A stretch of 64,000 nucleotides of DNA from JABFRJ01 sp033812735 (GCA_033812735.1 JAPXTA010000003.1:1-64000); one strand, 5' to 3'; shown: positions 41,799-51,144, numbered from the stretch's first letter. Notes: a model not told the origin generated them from the sequence alone. Numbers and translations: made by a program.

Positions 41799-41821
41799 AT
41801 GTCGCGTTTCATCAAAATGTC

Positions 41822-43219
41822 TCAGGCAATTGCCGGCCGTATGGACGTCACGTTGACGGCCGCCTCTATCACCGCACCTATTCGGAGCAGCATAGGGTCC
41901 TCGAAGGGTCTGCCGACGAGCTGGACGCCGAGCGGCAACTTATCGCTTGTGAAGCCGACGGGGACCGAGAGTGTCGGGCTTCCTGTCAGGTTCCATGGAA
42001 TCGTCTGAATCGGCCAGACGGGTGCAGCATCGGTCGGCTGGTCTGCGAACTTCGGTGCAGGCACCAAAGCAGGGACGGTCATGAGGGCATCGTAGCGCGT
42101 CAACACATCACGATTGAGCGTTTCAGTCAGTTGTGCGCGGACACGGAATGCCTGGGTCAAGTCTGCGGACGTCAAGAACGCACCCGCCATCAGGCGGAAA
42201 TACGTGTACATTGCGTAATCGCGAGGCCGTGTGGCGAGATCGTGTTCATGGACCGCGTACGCTTCAGCATTCAAGATGATGCGACCGGCGGCATTGAAAA
42301 GATCATAGTCCGGCAGAACCACATCCTCGACGATGGCGCCTGCTCGGCGGAGTACCTCGGCCGCCGTATCGACTGCCGCTGCCACTTCCGGCACAAGCGC
42401 TTCCTGTCCTTCGTAGAACGTCCGCGAAATGCCGATCTTTAGACCCTGCACGCCCCAACCAAGACTGCGCGTAAAATCGAGGGCTGGCACGTCGGCACTC
42501 GCCGGATCGAGCGGATCGTGTCCCGAAATCACATTCATTGTGAGGGCAGCATCTTCGATCGTCCATGCGAGCGGTCCGCAATGATCGAGTGTGTACGAGA
42601 GCGGAAAAACGCCGCGTCGTGACACCAGACCGTACGTTGGTTTCAAGCCGACCGTGCCGCACCAAGCGGCCGGACCGCGAATCGAGCCGCCGGTGTCCGA
42701 GCCCATCGCCATGCGACACAAGCCGGCGGCGACGGCCGCAGCGGAGCCAGACGAGGAGCCGCCTGGCGCGTGGTCCGTATTCCAAGGATTGCGCGCGGGC
42801 GGGAATGGGAGATCGAAGGACGGGCCGCCGATTGCGAATTCATGCGTCGCGAGTTTGCCGAGGAGTACGCCGCCGCCCTCTCGCAGTTTTCTTGCAACGA
42901 TGCTGTCTGCCTTGGGAACTATGTCCTGTCGGAGTTTCGAGTGGCACGTGGTTGCGATGCCCTCGGTGTCGTAGATGTCCTTGAGGCCGTAGGGGATTCC
43001 TTGAAAGGGGCCCCGGTCATGCCCCGCCGCGAAGGCGGCGTCAGCGGCGTCAGCGTCCGCTAGTGCCCGCTCATGCGTCACAACGATGAACGCGTTCAGT
43101 TTTGGATCGATCGACCCTATGCGGCGCAAGGCGTCCTCAGTGAGGGCTCGCGACGACGTCTTGCCTTGCCGCAGGGCGCGGCCGGCCTCTGCGATCGAGA
43201 GTTCGTGCAATGCGGTCAT
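41822..43219 (-). CDS. Amidase-signature hydrolase
   Basis: A 465-aa amidase. The Ser-cisSer-Lys triad is complete with canonical spacing: K80 (YGLKDIYD), S155 (PGGSSSGSAAA) and S179 (SDTGGSIRGPA), matching the 75 and 24 residue intervals of the family. The second block AWCGTVGLKPTYG is typical. It hydrolyses a carboxylic amide to acid and ammonia; the substrate is unknown. The ATG sits one base after the stop of an 80-aa gene, so the two are coupled. Convergent with the TRAP operon it probably serves. Confidence 0.93.
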   Translation of the reverse strand: MTALHELSIAEAGRALRQGKTSSRALTEDALRRIGSIDPKLNAFIVVTHERALADADAADAAFAAGHDRGPFQGIPYGLKDIYDTEGIATTCHSKLRQDIVPKADSIVARKLREGGGVLLGKLATHEFAIGGPSFDLPFPPARNPWNTDHAPGGSSSGSAAAVAAGLCRMAMGSDTGGSIRGPAAWCGTVGLKPTYGLVSRRGVFPLSYTLDHCGPLAWTIEDAALTMNVISGHDPLDPASADVPALDFTRSLGWGVQGLKIGISRTFYEGQEALVPEVAAAVDTAAEVLRRAGAIVEDVVLPDYDLFNAAGRIILNAEAYAVHEHDLATRPRDYAMYTYFRLMAGAFLTSADLTQAFRVRAQLTETLNRDVLTRYDALMTVPALVPAPKFADQPTDAAPVWPIQTIPWNLTGSPTLSVPVGFTSDKLPLGVQLVGRPFEDPMLLRIGAVIEAAVNVTSIRPAIA

Positions 43220-43220
43220 C

Positions 43221-43463
43221 TTAAGCTCCGCCTTTGCGCGCCGGCAGATACGCCATCAGCGAGAACGTATTCGACGGCTCATCAACTGCGGTGAGCGGCC
43301 GCTTTCGCACAGCGGCGGCCTGCCGTTTCGCGTCGGCATAGGCGAGATACAAGCCGCGGCGGCGGTCGGGCGCTATCTGATGGCCGATCCGCTTCAGCAG
43401 AGCTTCGAACTCAAGGTCACTTTCAGGGGATGCTCCCGGCGTCTGGTTGTCGGCGTTTGTCAT
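43221..43463 (-). CDS. Small GatC/AtzG-like protein coupled to the amidase, 80 aa
   Basis: The stop is 1 base before the amidase start. The product has an acidic N-terminus and a two-helix centre (LEFEALLKRIGHQIAPDRRRGLYLAYADAKRQAAAVRKRP). The C-terminal EPSNTFSLMAYLP segment ends in a basic tail. The order helix, IAP..R..L, helix, then EP-x-x-x-F resembles AtzG and GatC small subunits that wrap and stabilise amidase partners. The identity is suggested by layout and position only. Confidence 0.6.
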   Translation of the reverse strand: MTNADNQTPGASPESDLEFEALLKRIGHQIAPDRRRGLYLAYADAKRQAAAVRKRPLTAVDEPSNTFSLMAYLPARKGGA

Positions 43464-43739
43464 GTAGCGTCCTGCAGGTCTGTCCTGATGACACGATTAG
43501 CGCGATGAGTATGGCCGAGCGGGAAGTCGTTACACAGGCGCGGAATGAATGGCGCCCAAGCCGTGCCGGTATGGCTCCCGATGACCAACACGGCTCCGAT
43601 AAGCCGGAAGCAGACCGTTCCGCATAGGGTGATGCTTCAAGAGGCCGGCTGCCGCACGGCACAGTTCGCGACGGGGCAGGACAATCAGTTTGACCGTCGG
43701 CATGGGGTCTAGTATGGAACTCGCCAGCCGAAAGGCTGG

Positions 43740-43817
43740 CGGAGCGTAGCGCAGCCTGGTTAGCGCACCAGTCTGGGGGACTGGGGGTCGGAGGTTCAAA
43801 TCCTCTCGCTCCGACCA
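43740..43817 (+). tRNA. tRNA-Pro (anticodon GGG)
   Basis: A 78-base cloverleaf including CCA. Acceptor CGGAGCG pairs with CGCTCCG, the anticodon stem CCAGT/ACTGG encloses CTGGGGG (anticodon GGG, reading CCC/CCU), and the T arm has GGTTCAA. Discriminator A and CCA at 43815-43817 are encoded. No integrase gene or second 3-prime copy is seen nearby. Confidence 0.95.
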
Positions 43818-44116
43818 ATTAAATCAAAGGGTTACATCGGCTGCCTCGACGATCGAAGGCGATCGGGTGGCCGTTGTGCAGCCATTTTGATGCGAAGATC
43901 CTGCCGTCCGTACCGGACTGCGGCGGAACAGGACCACGGCGGCTTTCGGACAATAGTGGTGGCGAAGTGATCGGCCGGCGCCGGTAGATTCTGCCGTTGC
44001 CCAACCCTGCTTGAGGCGTTGCGGTCTAGGCATACGCGGTAAGACTGCGACCGGCCCACCAATTGACGCATTTTTCACCGGCGTCGCCCCTGTCGTCTGC
44101 CGCCAGTTTGCGCGGG
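43818..44116. other. Region between tRNA-Pro and the hybrid kinase gene
   Basis: About 300 bases. Open frames on the minus strand carry no start signal, domain or sensible composition. I see no gene, repeat or terminator I would defend. Confidence 0.5.
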
Positions 44117-46843
44117 TCAAACGTGCTGCCGCGCTTGGGTTGGATCGACGCTCGACATGTCGCGATCTTCAAAGCGGTCTTGAAGAAGAGCCCTTGTCCT
44201 TGCGAGGCGCTCTTCCAATTCAAGGACATCAGAAACGGTTATGCGCTCCCCACGGGCGGCGTGGTCCTCGATGTATTCGCACATCGCGCTTACCCGCACC
44301 GCGCCAATGTTGGAGCTCAGTGACTTCAAGGCATGTGCTGCACTCGCAATCGCACGACTTTCGCCGCCTAACGACGCCTTGAGTGCATCCAGCAAGCCCG
44401 GCGTCTGATCGACGTAGATGCGCACGACTCTTTGGAGGAGATCCAGCCCAGGCGTTTGCAGGGCCGCAATGGAAGCGAGAACGCTTTCATCGATCAGATT
44501 CGGCGGGTCGCCGGCAGATTCTTGAACGGGGGGCGCGGCCTCGTGTTGACGAGCGGTCGGACGGTTCTCAAGCCAACGAGCGAGGCAGCGATCCAGATCG
44601 GCCAATGTGAAAGGCTTGGCCAAGTGCTCCGACATACCTGCGTCGCGCCAAGCTTCAGCCTTTTGCCCCAGCACGTTTGCTGTCAGCGCGATGATGGGGA
44701 TCGGGTTCCGGCGATTTTCGATTTCCCACTTCCGCAGTTCTCGTGCCGCCTCATACCCGTCCATGACCGGCATGCTGCCGTCCAAAAAGATCAGATCAAA
44801 ATTGCTGCTCTTCGCGGCTTCAAATGCCTTCGCACCATTTTCTACGCTGGTCGTCAGGATGCCATACCGGGCAAGCGCCGCCTCGAGAATTTCCCGATTG
44901 ACGAGATTGTCGTCCGCTGCGAGCACTTTGATGCCCACATACGACGGCCTGTCGCGAACAGCCTGCTTCCGTTCGTGATTATCGTCAGACAACGGCTCGT
45001 TGCAGAACTTCGCAACATCCCGTGCGGATCTCTCCCCGCCAAAGGGGGCTTGAAGAGCCAGGACGCGACAATCGCGGGGGCACTGCTTTGGCCGCTTTGC
45101 GCCGGGAAGGAGGATCACCCCTGGGGCGCTTTGCTGACGCGGCCATTCTAGTTGCTCGTCCGATGGCGCGGCGCCAAGGAAAAGAATGTCAGAGCTAGTC
45201 AATGAAGTCACAGAAGCTTCTTCGAGGCCCAGCCGAGCTGCCAGAGCATGAGCAGCCTCCGCCATGATCGGCAGCCCGTGACTGACGGCGTATTTCTTGC
45301 CCGCAATTTTCGGAGACGCACGTGGAACGAGTGACGGCACCCCGGCCGGCAGCTGGACCTCAAACATAGATCCTACACCGCAAGTACTCTCTACCTTTAT
45401 CTGCCCTCCCATCGCGGCCGCGAGACGGTGACAGATCGCCAAGCCAATCCCCGTGCCACCATATTGGCTGGCAATAGACGCGTCCGCCTGAGTGAAGGGC
45501 TTGAACAGTAACGCCAGCTTATCCGGCTCGATGCCCATGCCAGTATCGCGAACGGCGATCGACAACCGGGGCTGCGCAGCGCCACTCTTGCTGAGAGATA
45601 CTTTGACCTGCACGCCACCCGTCGCGGTGAACTTGAGAGCATTGCCGACTAGATTCGAGAGGATCTGCCGTAGGCGCAGTGGGTCCAAGCGAACCTGAGC
45701 CGGCACTCCCTCTTCGACAACACAAGCGATGTCCAAACCGCTCTTGGCGGCTCGATCAGCAAACACCAGCAGGACGTCCTCGACGAGCTCGACCGGATCG
45801 AAGGCAACTGCCTCCATCTCCATTTTCCCCGCCTCGATCTTCGAGAGATCGAGGATATTGTTGATCAGGGAGAGCAAGGTTCGGCCCGAACCCAGAATGA
45901 CGTCGCAGTGTCGCTTCACCGCGCGGGTGGATGCCTCCTCGGCAAGCAGCTCAGCCGTCACCAAGAGGCCATTCAGTGGCGTCCGGATCTCATGTGACAT
46001 CGTCGCAAGGAACTCCGACTTTGCCGCATTGGCTTTGTCGGCAGCATTGCGCGCGTCCACCAGCTCTCTCGTCTGGCGCGCGACTTCATCGACAAGTTGG
46101 TCACGGTGGCTGCGGATCTGCTCGTCTCGATGGCGCACTTCTCGCATCATGTGATTGAAGTCGTCGACCAGCGCGCCAACCTCGTTGTCCGTGGTTTTCT
46201 GCAGCGTTTGGGCATAGTCGCCCGTCGACTTGATGTGTGTTGCTACCTGCGCCAACTCGAGAATTGGCCTCGTGATCGACGCTTGAAGACGTCGAGATCC
46301 GACAACGGCGATGAGAGCCGCTACCAGTCCAACGAGCAGCGCATCTCGCGCGCTCAAAAGAAGTGAATTCCGAAGCTCGCTGACGTCAGCAATGATTACA
46401 ATCTGGCCGACGACCTCGCCACCATTCACTACCGGCCTGGCGATGAGCATCGTCCCTTGCCGAAGGGAGGTCCAGACGCTCAGCTCTCGCCCCTCGTCGA
46501 GGCCGCGCCGACCATCATCGACCATTATTCCGGAACCGAACTCATAGAGTCTGTTACCCTCCGTGTCTGCGGCGAGAACATACTTCACGAAGGGAAACGA
46601 CCGTGCGCTGTTGAGCGCGACGGCTATGCTTCTTTGGTCACGTGCCCTGACTGCACTGGAGGCTGTCGCGCCCAGGGTCTCGGCGATTCCGACGAGGATG
46701 TCAGATTTGACGGCAAGTCTTTGTTGGGCATCCCGCCAAGCAGCCGCACCAGCTCCGAGCAGGCTAGCAATGGCAACAGCCAAAACCACCAGTCGGGACA
46801 GCTCTCTACCGATCGATGTGCGACGGACGCTGCGCGAAAGCAT
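44117..46843 (-). CDS. Hybrid sensor histidine kinase (HisKA-HATPase-pseudoREC-REC-Hpt)
   Basis: A 908-aa tripartite kinase of the BarA/EvgS type. Two membrane helices (about 14-38 and 165-187) flank a 125-residue periplasmic sensor; HAMP at about 188-240 and a coiled coil follow. H284 lies in ATMSHEIRTPLNG, the HATPase has NLVGNALKF and DTGMGIEPDKL. Residues about 520-625 form a degenerate receiver-like domain lacking the phospho-Asp. The true receiver has D688 (LIFLDGSMPVMDG) and the Hpt has H837 (AAHALKSLSSN). The output is phosphorelay to a response regulator, possibly the single-domain ones at 48.4-49.2 kb. Confidence 0.9.
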   Translation of the reverse strand: MLSRSVRRTSIGRELSRLVVLAVAIASLLGAGAAAWRDAQQRLAVKSDILVGIAETLGATASSAVRARDQRSIAVALNSARSFPFVKYVLAADTEGNRLYEFGSGIMVDDGRRGLDEGRELSVWTSLRQGTMLIARPVVNGGEVVGQIVIIADVSELRNSLLLSARDALLVGLVAALIAVVGSRRLQASITRPILELAQVATHIKSTGDYAQTLQKTTDNEVGALVDDFNHMMREVRHRDEQIRSHRDQLVDEVARQTRELVDARNAADKANAAKSEFLATMSHEIRTPLNGLLVTAELLAEEASTRAVKRHCDVILGSGRTLLSLINNILDLSKIEAGKMEMEAVAFDPVELVEDVLLVFADRAAKSGLDIACVVEEGVPAQVRLDPLRLRQILSNLVGNALKFTATGGVQVKVSLSKSGAAQPRLSIAVRDTGMGIEPDKLALLFKPFTQADASIASQYGGTGIGLAICHRLAAAMGGQIKVESTCGVGSMFEVQLPAGVPSLVPRASPKIAGKKYAVSHGLPIMAEAAHALAARLGLEEASVTSLTSSDILFLGAAPSDEQLEWPRQQSAPGVILLPGAKRPKQCPRDCRVLALQAPFGGERSARDVAKFCNEPLSDDNHERKQAVRDRPSYVGIKVLAADDNLVNREILEAALARYGILTTSVENGAKAFEAAKSSNFDLIFLDGSMPVMDGYEAARELRKWEIENRRNPIPIIALTANVLGQKAEAWRDAGMSEHLAKPFTLADLDRCLARWLENRPTARQHEAAPPVQESAGDPPNLIDESVLASIAALQTPGLDLLQRVVRIYVDQTPGLLDALKASLGGESRAIASAAHALKSLSSNIGAVRVSAMCEYIEDHAARGERITVSDVLELEERLARTRALLQDRFEDRDMSSVDPTQARQHV

Positions 46844-47075
46844 ACCAAGAACTGACGGGTGGTGATTTCCAACACCCGAATGTACCGCTGCAGTGTTTAG
46901 GTAGGTTTAATTAACAGCATCTGGCCCGGATTGACCTGCGCACTCTTACCAATTGGTTCCAGCTCGTCCCAAAAACAATCCGATCTCGGCCACCTGACGT
47001 TTTGTTCAATATTTATTAGGTTTGCGACAAGCGGATTGTTGTCGTCTTTGCGTTCTATCCGTATCCACTTCAATC

Positions 47076-48371
47076 ATGGCTAGGCTTACGACTCGTCGCT
47101 TCTTTGCTCGATCGTGGATGCAAGCTCGTCTGTCGCTTCTTGGTGCGATCGACGGCTCGGTGTCTCACGTCATGGCGATCGCTTTTCCGGTGCTGCTGCT
47201 TCTCGCAGGCGGTCTCATCGACTACACGCAGTCCCTGACGCAGAAACGGCGGCTTCAGGATATTGCAGACAAGGCGGCTATCGCTGCGGCGCGCGAACTC
47301 GGACTATCCGACGCGAAGCAAGAAAATGTGCCGGAGGTTGTTGCGGCGGTCGTCGCTTCGATGATGGCGGCCAATGGCCGTGGCGACAGCAGGCCCACGC
47401 TGAAATCGACCGTCACCAACCAGCCGTTGGAAGTGGCAGTTTCGGCGACGCAGACAGTGGCGTCGCTATTTGGCTCGGGCTTTGGATTCCTGCCAACCAA
47501 CATCACGGTCAACTCGGTTGCGCGGATTGTCGGGCAGCCCAACATCTGTGTTCTGGGCCTCGATCCCGCTGCAAACGGTACAATCTCGCTCGAGAAAGAC
47601 GCAAAAGTCACGGCACAAAACTGCGCGGTGTTCTCAAACTCGCGGCACGTGAATTCGATCCAGTCGAAGAATAGCGCCGTGCTCAGCGCCAGCCTGATTT
47701 GTGCAGCGGGCGGGAAAGACGGCACCAAGGGAAACTTCACTCCTGATCCACTGACGGATTGCCCTTCGTTTGACGACCCGCTGGCGAGTAGGCCAGAACC
47801 GCAAGCAGGCTCTTGCGATCCATCCCTGCCGACGCAATTGGGGCCTGGCGACTACCGGCTTTCGCCTGGAACTTACTGCAAAGGCCTTACGCTGCTTCAA
47901 GGGGCCAGCGTCACTCTCGACCCGGGCATCTACTCGTTCGTCGGTGGGCCGCTGCAAGTTTCGGATGGCGCGCGGCTCAAGGGCAACGGGGTCGGCCTCT
48001 ATTTCAGCGGCGATATGGCGGTGCTTCAATTCGACCGCCTGTCGAGCATCGATTTGTCGGCGCCTACTGCGGGACAAATGGCCGGATTGCTGGTGTTCGA
48101 GTCGCGGGCTCAACCGCAGACACTGACACACAAGATCCTCAGTGATGACGCCCGCACACTGCTTGGGACGATATATCTCTCGCGGAACAGACTGCATGTG
48201 GATGCCAACAAGCCGATTGCCGACAAATCCGCCTACACGGCGATCGTCGCGCGAATGCTTACTCTCTACGGCGGTCCAGAACTGGTCCTGAACGCCAATT
48301 ATGGGATTACCGACGTTCCGGTCCCAGAGGGCATCAAGGGAGCGGGCCAACCAATCCGGTTGGTGCGGTAG
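47076..48371 (+). CDS. TadG-like pilus-assembly protein with repetitive extracytoplasmic region
   Basis: A 431-aa protein. The ATG at 47076 (MARLTTRRFFARSW) is chosen over an earlier frame opening. The N-terminal TadE/TadG-like motif is AIAFPVLLLLAGGLIDYTQSLTQKRRLQDIADKAAIAAARELG: one helix followed by the prepilin-like neck. The rest is a periplasmic domain with strand-rich, Asn/Ser-rich sequence and a region that resembles a beta-helix (GPGDYRLSPGTYC, LQVSDGARLKGNGVGLYFSG). No other tad gene is present. It precedes a response regulator by 2 bases. Confidence 0.75.
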   Translation: MARLTTRRFFARSWMQARLSLLGAIDGSVSHVMAIAFPVLLLLAGGLIDYTQSLTQKRRLQDIADKAAIAAARELGLSDAKQENVPEVVAAVVASMMAANGRGDSRPTLKSTVTNQPLEVAVSATQTVASLFGSGFGFLPTNITVNSVARIVGQPNICVLGLDPAANGTISLEKDAKVTAQNCAVFSNSRHVNSIQSKNSAVLSASLICAAGGKDGTKGNFTPDPLTDCPSFDDPLASRPEPQAGSCDPSLPTQLGPGDYRLSPGTYCKGLTLLQGASVTLDPGIYSFVGGPLQVSDGARLKGNGVGLYFSGDMAVLQFDRLSSIDLSAPTAGQMAGLLVFESRAQPQTLTHKILSDDARTLLGTIYLSRNRLHVDANKPIADKSAYTAIVARMLTLYGGPELVLNANYGITDVPVPEGIKGAGQPIRLVR

Positions 48372-48373
48372 AG

Positions 48374-48763
48374 ATGCTGGTGTCGCAAGAAGCAGCGCTC
48401 AGGTCGGTCTTGATCGTCGACGACGATCCCATCTTCGTCGAGCTTGCGACTGCCGTCATGCAGTCCATTCCGATGCACGTTTTTCGGGCAGAGGACGGTC
48501 TCACCGCCCTCACCTTGCTCAAAGGCCGAGCATTCGACGTTGCCCTTGTCGATCTCGATTTGCCACATATCGACGGATTCCGTCTGATTGCATTGGCGCG
48601 CTCAATGGTCACTGGGCGACGGATGCAGATTGTAGTAGTAACCGCCAGCAAAGATCCCTCGGATCATCACGATGCCTTGTCCGCTGGCGCCGACGCGATT
48701 GAAACAAAGCCAGTAAACTGGGCGCGTTTGACCGGTCGCATTGGCCCCGTAGCTTCCGCTTGA
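48374..48763 (+). CDS. Single-domain response regulator 1
   Basis: A 129-aa receiver with no output domain. Metal acid pair DDDP, phospho-Asp in VDLDLPHIDG (Asp about residue 58), Thr/Ser switch VVVTASKDP and the conserved Lys in IETKPVNW are all present. It starts 2 bases after the TadG-like gene, so it is co-transcribed. Receivers alone act as phosphate carriers or by binding partners. The likely phosphodonor is the nearby hybrid kinase, which has its own Hpt. Confidence 0.88.
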   Translation: MLVSQEAALRSVLIVDDDPIFVELATAVMQSIPMHVFRAEDGLTALTLLKGRAFDVALVDLDLPHIDGFRLIALARSMVTGRRMQIVVVTASKDPSDHHDALSAGADAIETKPVNWARLTGRIGPVASA

Positions 48764-48799
48764 GTGCGGCCGTGCGGCATTGCCGCGTGGAGCATTCTG

Positions 48800-49216
48800 A
48801 TGACTAAGGCAAATGTGGGCAGCAGACGACACCGTGTCTTGATCGTCGATGACGATCCGTTGTTCGTTGAACTCATGAAGGCCGTCTTGCAGCGCGAGTG
48901 CGCTCACTGGGAGTTGATGACCGCATTCGACGGTGAGGCCGCGCTGCGCATCATCGGCGCTTCAACAACGCGGCCGTCGATCGTTTTTTGCGACATCAAC
49001 ATGCCGAGACGCGACGGGGTCGAGTTGCTCGAAGAACTCGCGCGTATCGCTCCGAATTTGCCGATCGTTTTGGTGTCCGGCGCGGGTTCAGCGATACTGC
49101 GATCAACCGAGGCGCTTGCGACAGCCAACGGCCTCAATGTACTGGGCGCATTTCGCAAGCCGCTAGATTTCGATGCTTTTGGCGCGTTCGTGAGATCGAT
49201 CGCCGCGAACGCGTGA
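48800..49216 (+). CDS. Single-domain response regulator 2
   Basis: A 138-aa receiver paralogous to the preceding gene (both begin VLIVDDDPxFVEL). The ATG at 48800 has GGAG 7 bases upstream, making it the right start within a longer frame. DDDP acid pair, phospho-Asp in VFCDINMPRRDG, switch VLVSGAGS and Lys in FRKPLDF are present. No output domain. It is separated by 36 bases from the first receiver and likely shares its transcript. Confidence 0.88.
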   Translation: MTKANVGSRRHRVLIVDDDPLFVELMKAVLQRECAHWELMTAFDGEAALRIIGASTTRPSIVFCDINMPRRDGVELLEELARIAPNLPIVLVSGAGSAILRSTEALATANGLNVLGAFRKPLDFDAFGAFVRSIAANA

Positions 49217-49318
49217 GTACGCAGCTGGCGTAGATCGCTTGAACGCTGAGGCCCGCATCGCCGATATTCGCAAAGTTCCTTCGAGGGTGGTCTGCGGCAT
49301 AGCAGACTAAGGCCAGAC

Positions 49319-50074
49319 TCAACTGCGACCGCCGTTGACTTGAAGTATTTCGCCGCTAATCCAGGCGGCCTGATCGCTGGCGAGAAACAGGGTCGCGTTT
49401 GCGATGTCATCGGCTGTCCCGAGACGGCGTGTGTGAATTCCATTGATCAAACGAGCCTGACCTTCCGGACCATAGCTCTGCCATTGCTTTTCGCTCGAGG
49501 GATTGGAGCGGACGAAGCCTGGCGCGACGGCGTTGCAGGTAATGCCGTGGGGGCCGAGATCTTGCGACAGTTGCTTCGTCAGGCCGACGAGGGCGTGTTT
49601 CGCGGCGGTGTAGGCTTGGATGCCGGTGAGGCTCGGGCGGAGCCCTGCGCCCGACGTGATGTTGACGATACGTCCGTATTTCGACGCTTGCATCGGTGCG
49701 GATGCAGCCTGCGCGAGCCAGAAGGCACCGTCGAGATTGGCTTCGAAGATCACGCGCCAGTCGCCTGGCTGGACCTCGGCAATAGGGCGCCCGACCTGAC
49801 CGCGGACGCCACCAGCAGCATTGACGAGAATATCGAAGCGGCCAGCTTTTTGGGCGATACTGGCGACGACGCGATGAGCCGCATCACGATCGGAAACGTC
49901 GAGAACGTGCGGCGTCATTCCTTCGCTCGCAGCGAACCGGCCCACGCCATCGGCGTCGAGGTCGGCGATGTGGACTATCGCGCCGGCTGCTTTCAGGCCG
50001 CGCGCAATGGCTTGGCCGATGCCTTGCGCGCCACCGGTAACGAGTGCGACGCGGTTATCGAAACGGATGTGCAT
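49319..50074 (-). CDS. Short-chain dehydrogenase/reductase
   Basis: A 251-aa classical SDR. The NAD-binding TGGAQGIGQAIA motif, NAAGG, the catalytic Ser in NITSGAG, YTAAK (Tyr/Lys) and the C-terminal NGG loop (LQVNGGRS) are all present. The Asp of HIADLDADG suits NAD(H) preference. AGGA precedes the ATG at about 10 bases. It follows the ketopantoate-reductase-like gene by 48 bases on the same strand, and the operon context suggests a shared catabolic function; no substrate can be named. Confidence 0.9.
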   Translation of the reverse strand: MHIRFDNRVALVTGGAQGIGQAIARGLKAAGAIVHIADLDADGVGRFAASEGMTPHVLDVSDRDAAHRVVASIAQKAGRFDILVNAAGGVRGQVGRPIAEVQPGDWRVIFEANLDGAFWLAQAASAPMQASKYGRIVNITSGAGLRPSLTGIQAYTAAKHALVGLTKQLSQDLGPHGITCNAVAPGFVRSNPSSEKQWQSYGPEGQARLINGIHTRRLGTADDIANATLFLASDQAAWISGEILQVNGGRS

Positions 50075-50122
50075 GTGTTGCGTCCTGGCGTTCTGCGGAC
50101 TTGGCCGCCTCTCAAGTGCTTT

Positions 50123-51142
50123 TCAATGGCAAGCAGCGATGAGTTCTTCAAACGTTGCGAACGACATGGGTTTGCGTCCGTCCTCAATGTCGTGGATCAG
50201 CGCGACAAGTTTCGTCAACGCTGGGGTCGGGATGCCTTTCTCGGCTCCGAGCGTCGCGATGATGCCGATCTGCGGGTCAACCTCGGTCTTGCGTTTGCGG
50301 ACTGCGAGGTCGCGATAAATGCCGGTGTGGGTCTTTGCCGTGTGGCGGTTGAACTCGGCAAGGGCTGCCATGCTGGCGCTCGACTTCGACGCCGGCGCGC
50401 CCGGTGCGAAGGCTTCAGGGTCGAAGCCATTGAACCCAACCGGGACAACGCCGCGTGCCTTGGCGACGGCCATGACTTCGCGGCCAAGCTTGTCGAAGAC
50501 GATCTCGCGGCGCGGGTCGGCGAAATTCTCGGTCATCGAGTCGGTGGTCAGCGCAGTTGCGAATAACATCGCGCCGTAGGCCAGCTTACCCCAGAGATAG
50601 CCCCAGATGTTGTCGGTGAGCACGGCATTCGGCTCGAAGATCTGCAAGAGACGGAACATTTCACGCGTGCGATCGCGTATCGTTCCGTCGATCTCACCGA
50701 CGACGACAGCACCACGGTTGCCAAACAGGATCTCGCCGGGACCGTGCCAGTCGGCACCGAAATTGACGAAGCAGCCCATGGTGCGCAGTTCACCGGCCCG
50801 CTTCGAGATGGCGATTTCGTTGAGACCGTTTTGGGCCGAGAGGATGTAACCGCCATCGGCGAGATGAGGCATGAGTTGGTCGAGGGCGGGTTCGGTCGCT
50901 TGGGCTTTTACGGCAAGTACGATGCGCGAAAATTTGCCGACCAGTTGATCTGGCGTGACGGCCGGGATCTTCACTGTGAACTCTTCGACAGGGCCAAAGA
51001 TACGCAGTCCGCGCGTGCGGCAGGCCTCGACGTGGTCGGCGACAATGTCGACGAGGAGCACCGGCACGCCAGCGCGTTGCCAGTATGCAGCGATGGTGCC
51101 GCCGATGGCGCCCCCGCCCCAGATGAGGATTGGCTCAGTCAT
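50123..51142 (-). CDS. Ketopantoate reductase-family protein
   Basis: A 339-aa ApbA/PanE-type reductase. The N-terminal Rossmann is PILIWGGGAIGGTIAAYW; the ATG at 51142 follows the isoaspartyl-peptidase stop by 2 bases, with GGGAG 10 bases upstream. The C-terminal helical domain has the family WGKLAYG (Lys) and LREVMAVAKARG-like blocks (DKLGREVMAVAKARGVV). The family reduces 2-oxo acids such as ketopantoate. As the gene sits with an SDR and an isoaspartyl peptidase rather than pan genes, a catabolic 2-oxo-acid role is as likely as pantothenate synthesis. Confidence 0.85.
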   Translation of the reverse strand: MTEPILIWGGGAIGGTIAAYWQRAGVPVLLVDIVADHVEACRTRGLRIFGPVEEFTVKIPAVTPDQLVGKFSRIVLAVKAQATEPALDQLMPHLADGGYILSAQNGLNEIAISKRAGELRTMGCFVNFGADWHGPGEILFGNRGAVVVGEIDGTIRDRTREMFRLLQIFEPNAVLTDNIWGYLWGKLAYGAMLFATALTTDSMTENFADPRREIVFDKLGREVMAVAKARGVVPVGFNGFDPEAFAPGAPASKSSASMAALAEFNRHTAKTHTGIYRDLAVRKRKTEVDPQIGIIATLGAEKGIPTPALTKLVALIHDIEDGRKPMSFATFEELIAACH

Positions 51143-51144
51143 GA

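Noticed and set aside
43740..43817. tRNA-Pro as an integration site
   Set aside because: As for tRNA-Thr: no integrase, no duplicated attachment sequence within the window.
43832..44071. A possible 79-aa minus-strand gene after tRNA-Pro
   Set aside because: No ribosome binding site, mixed composition and no domain; it lies just downstream of the hybrid kinase gene.
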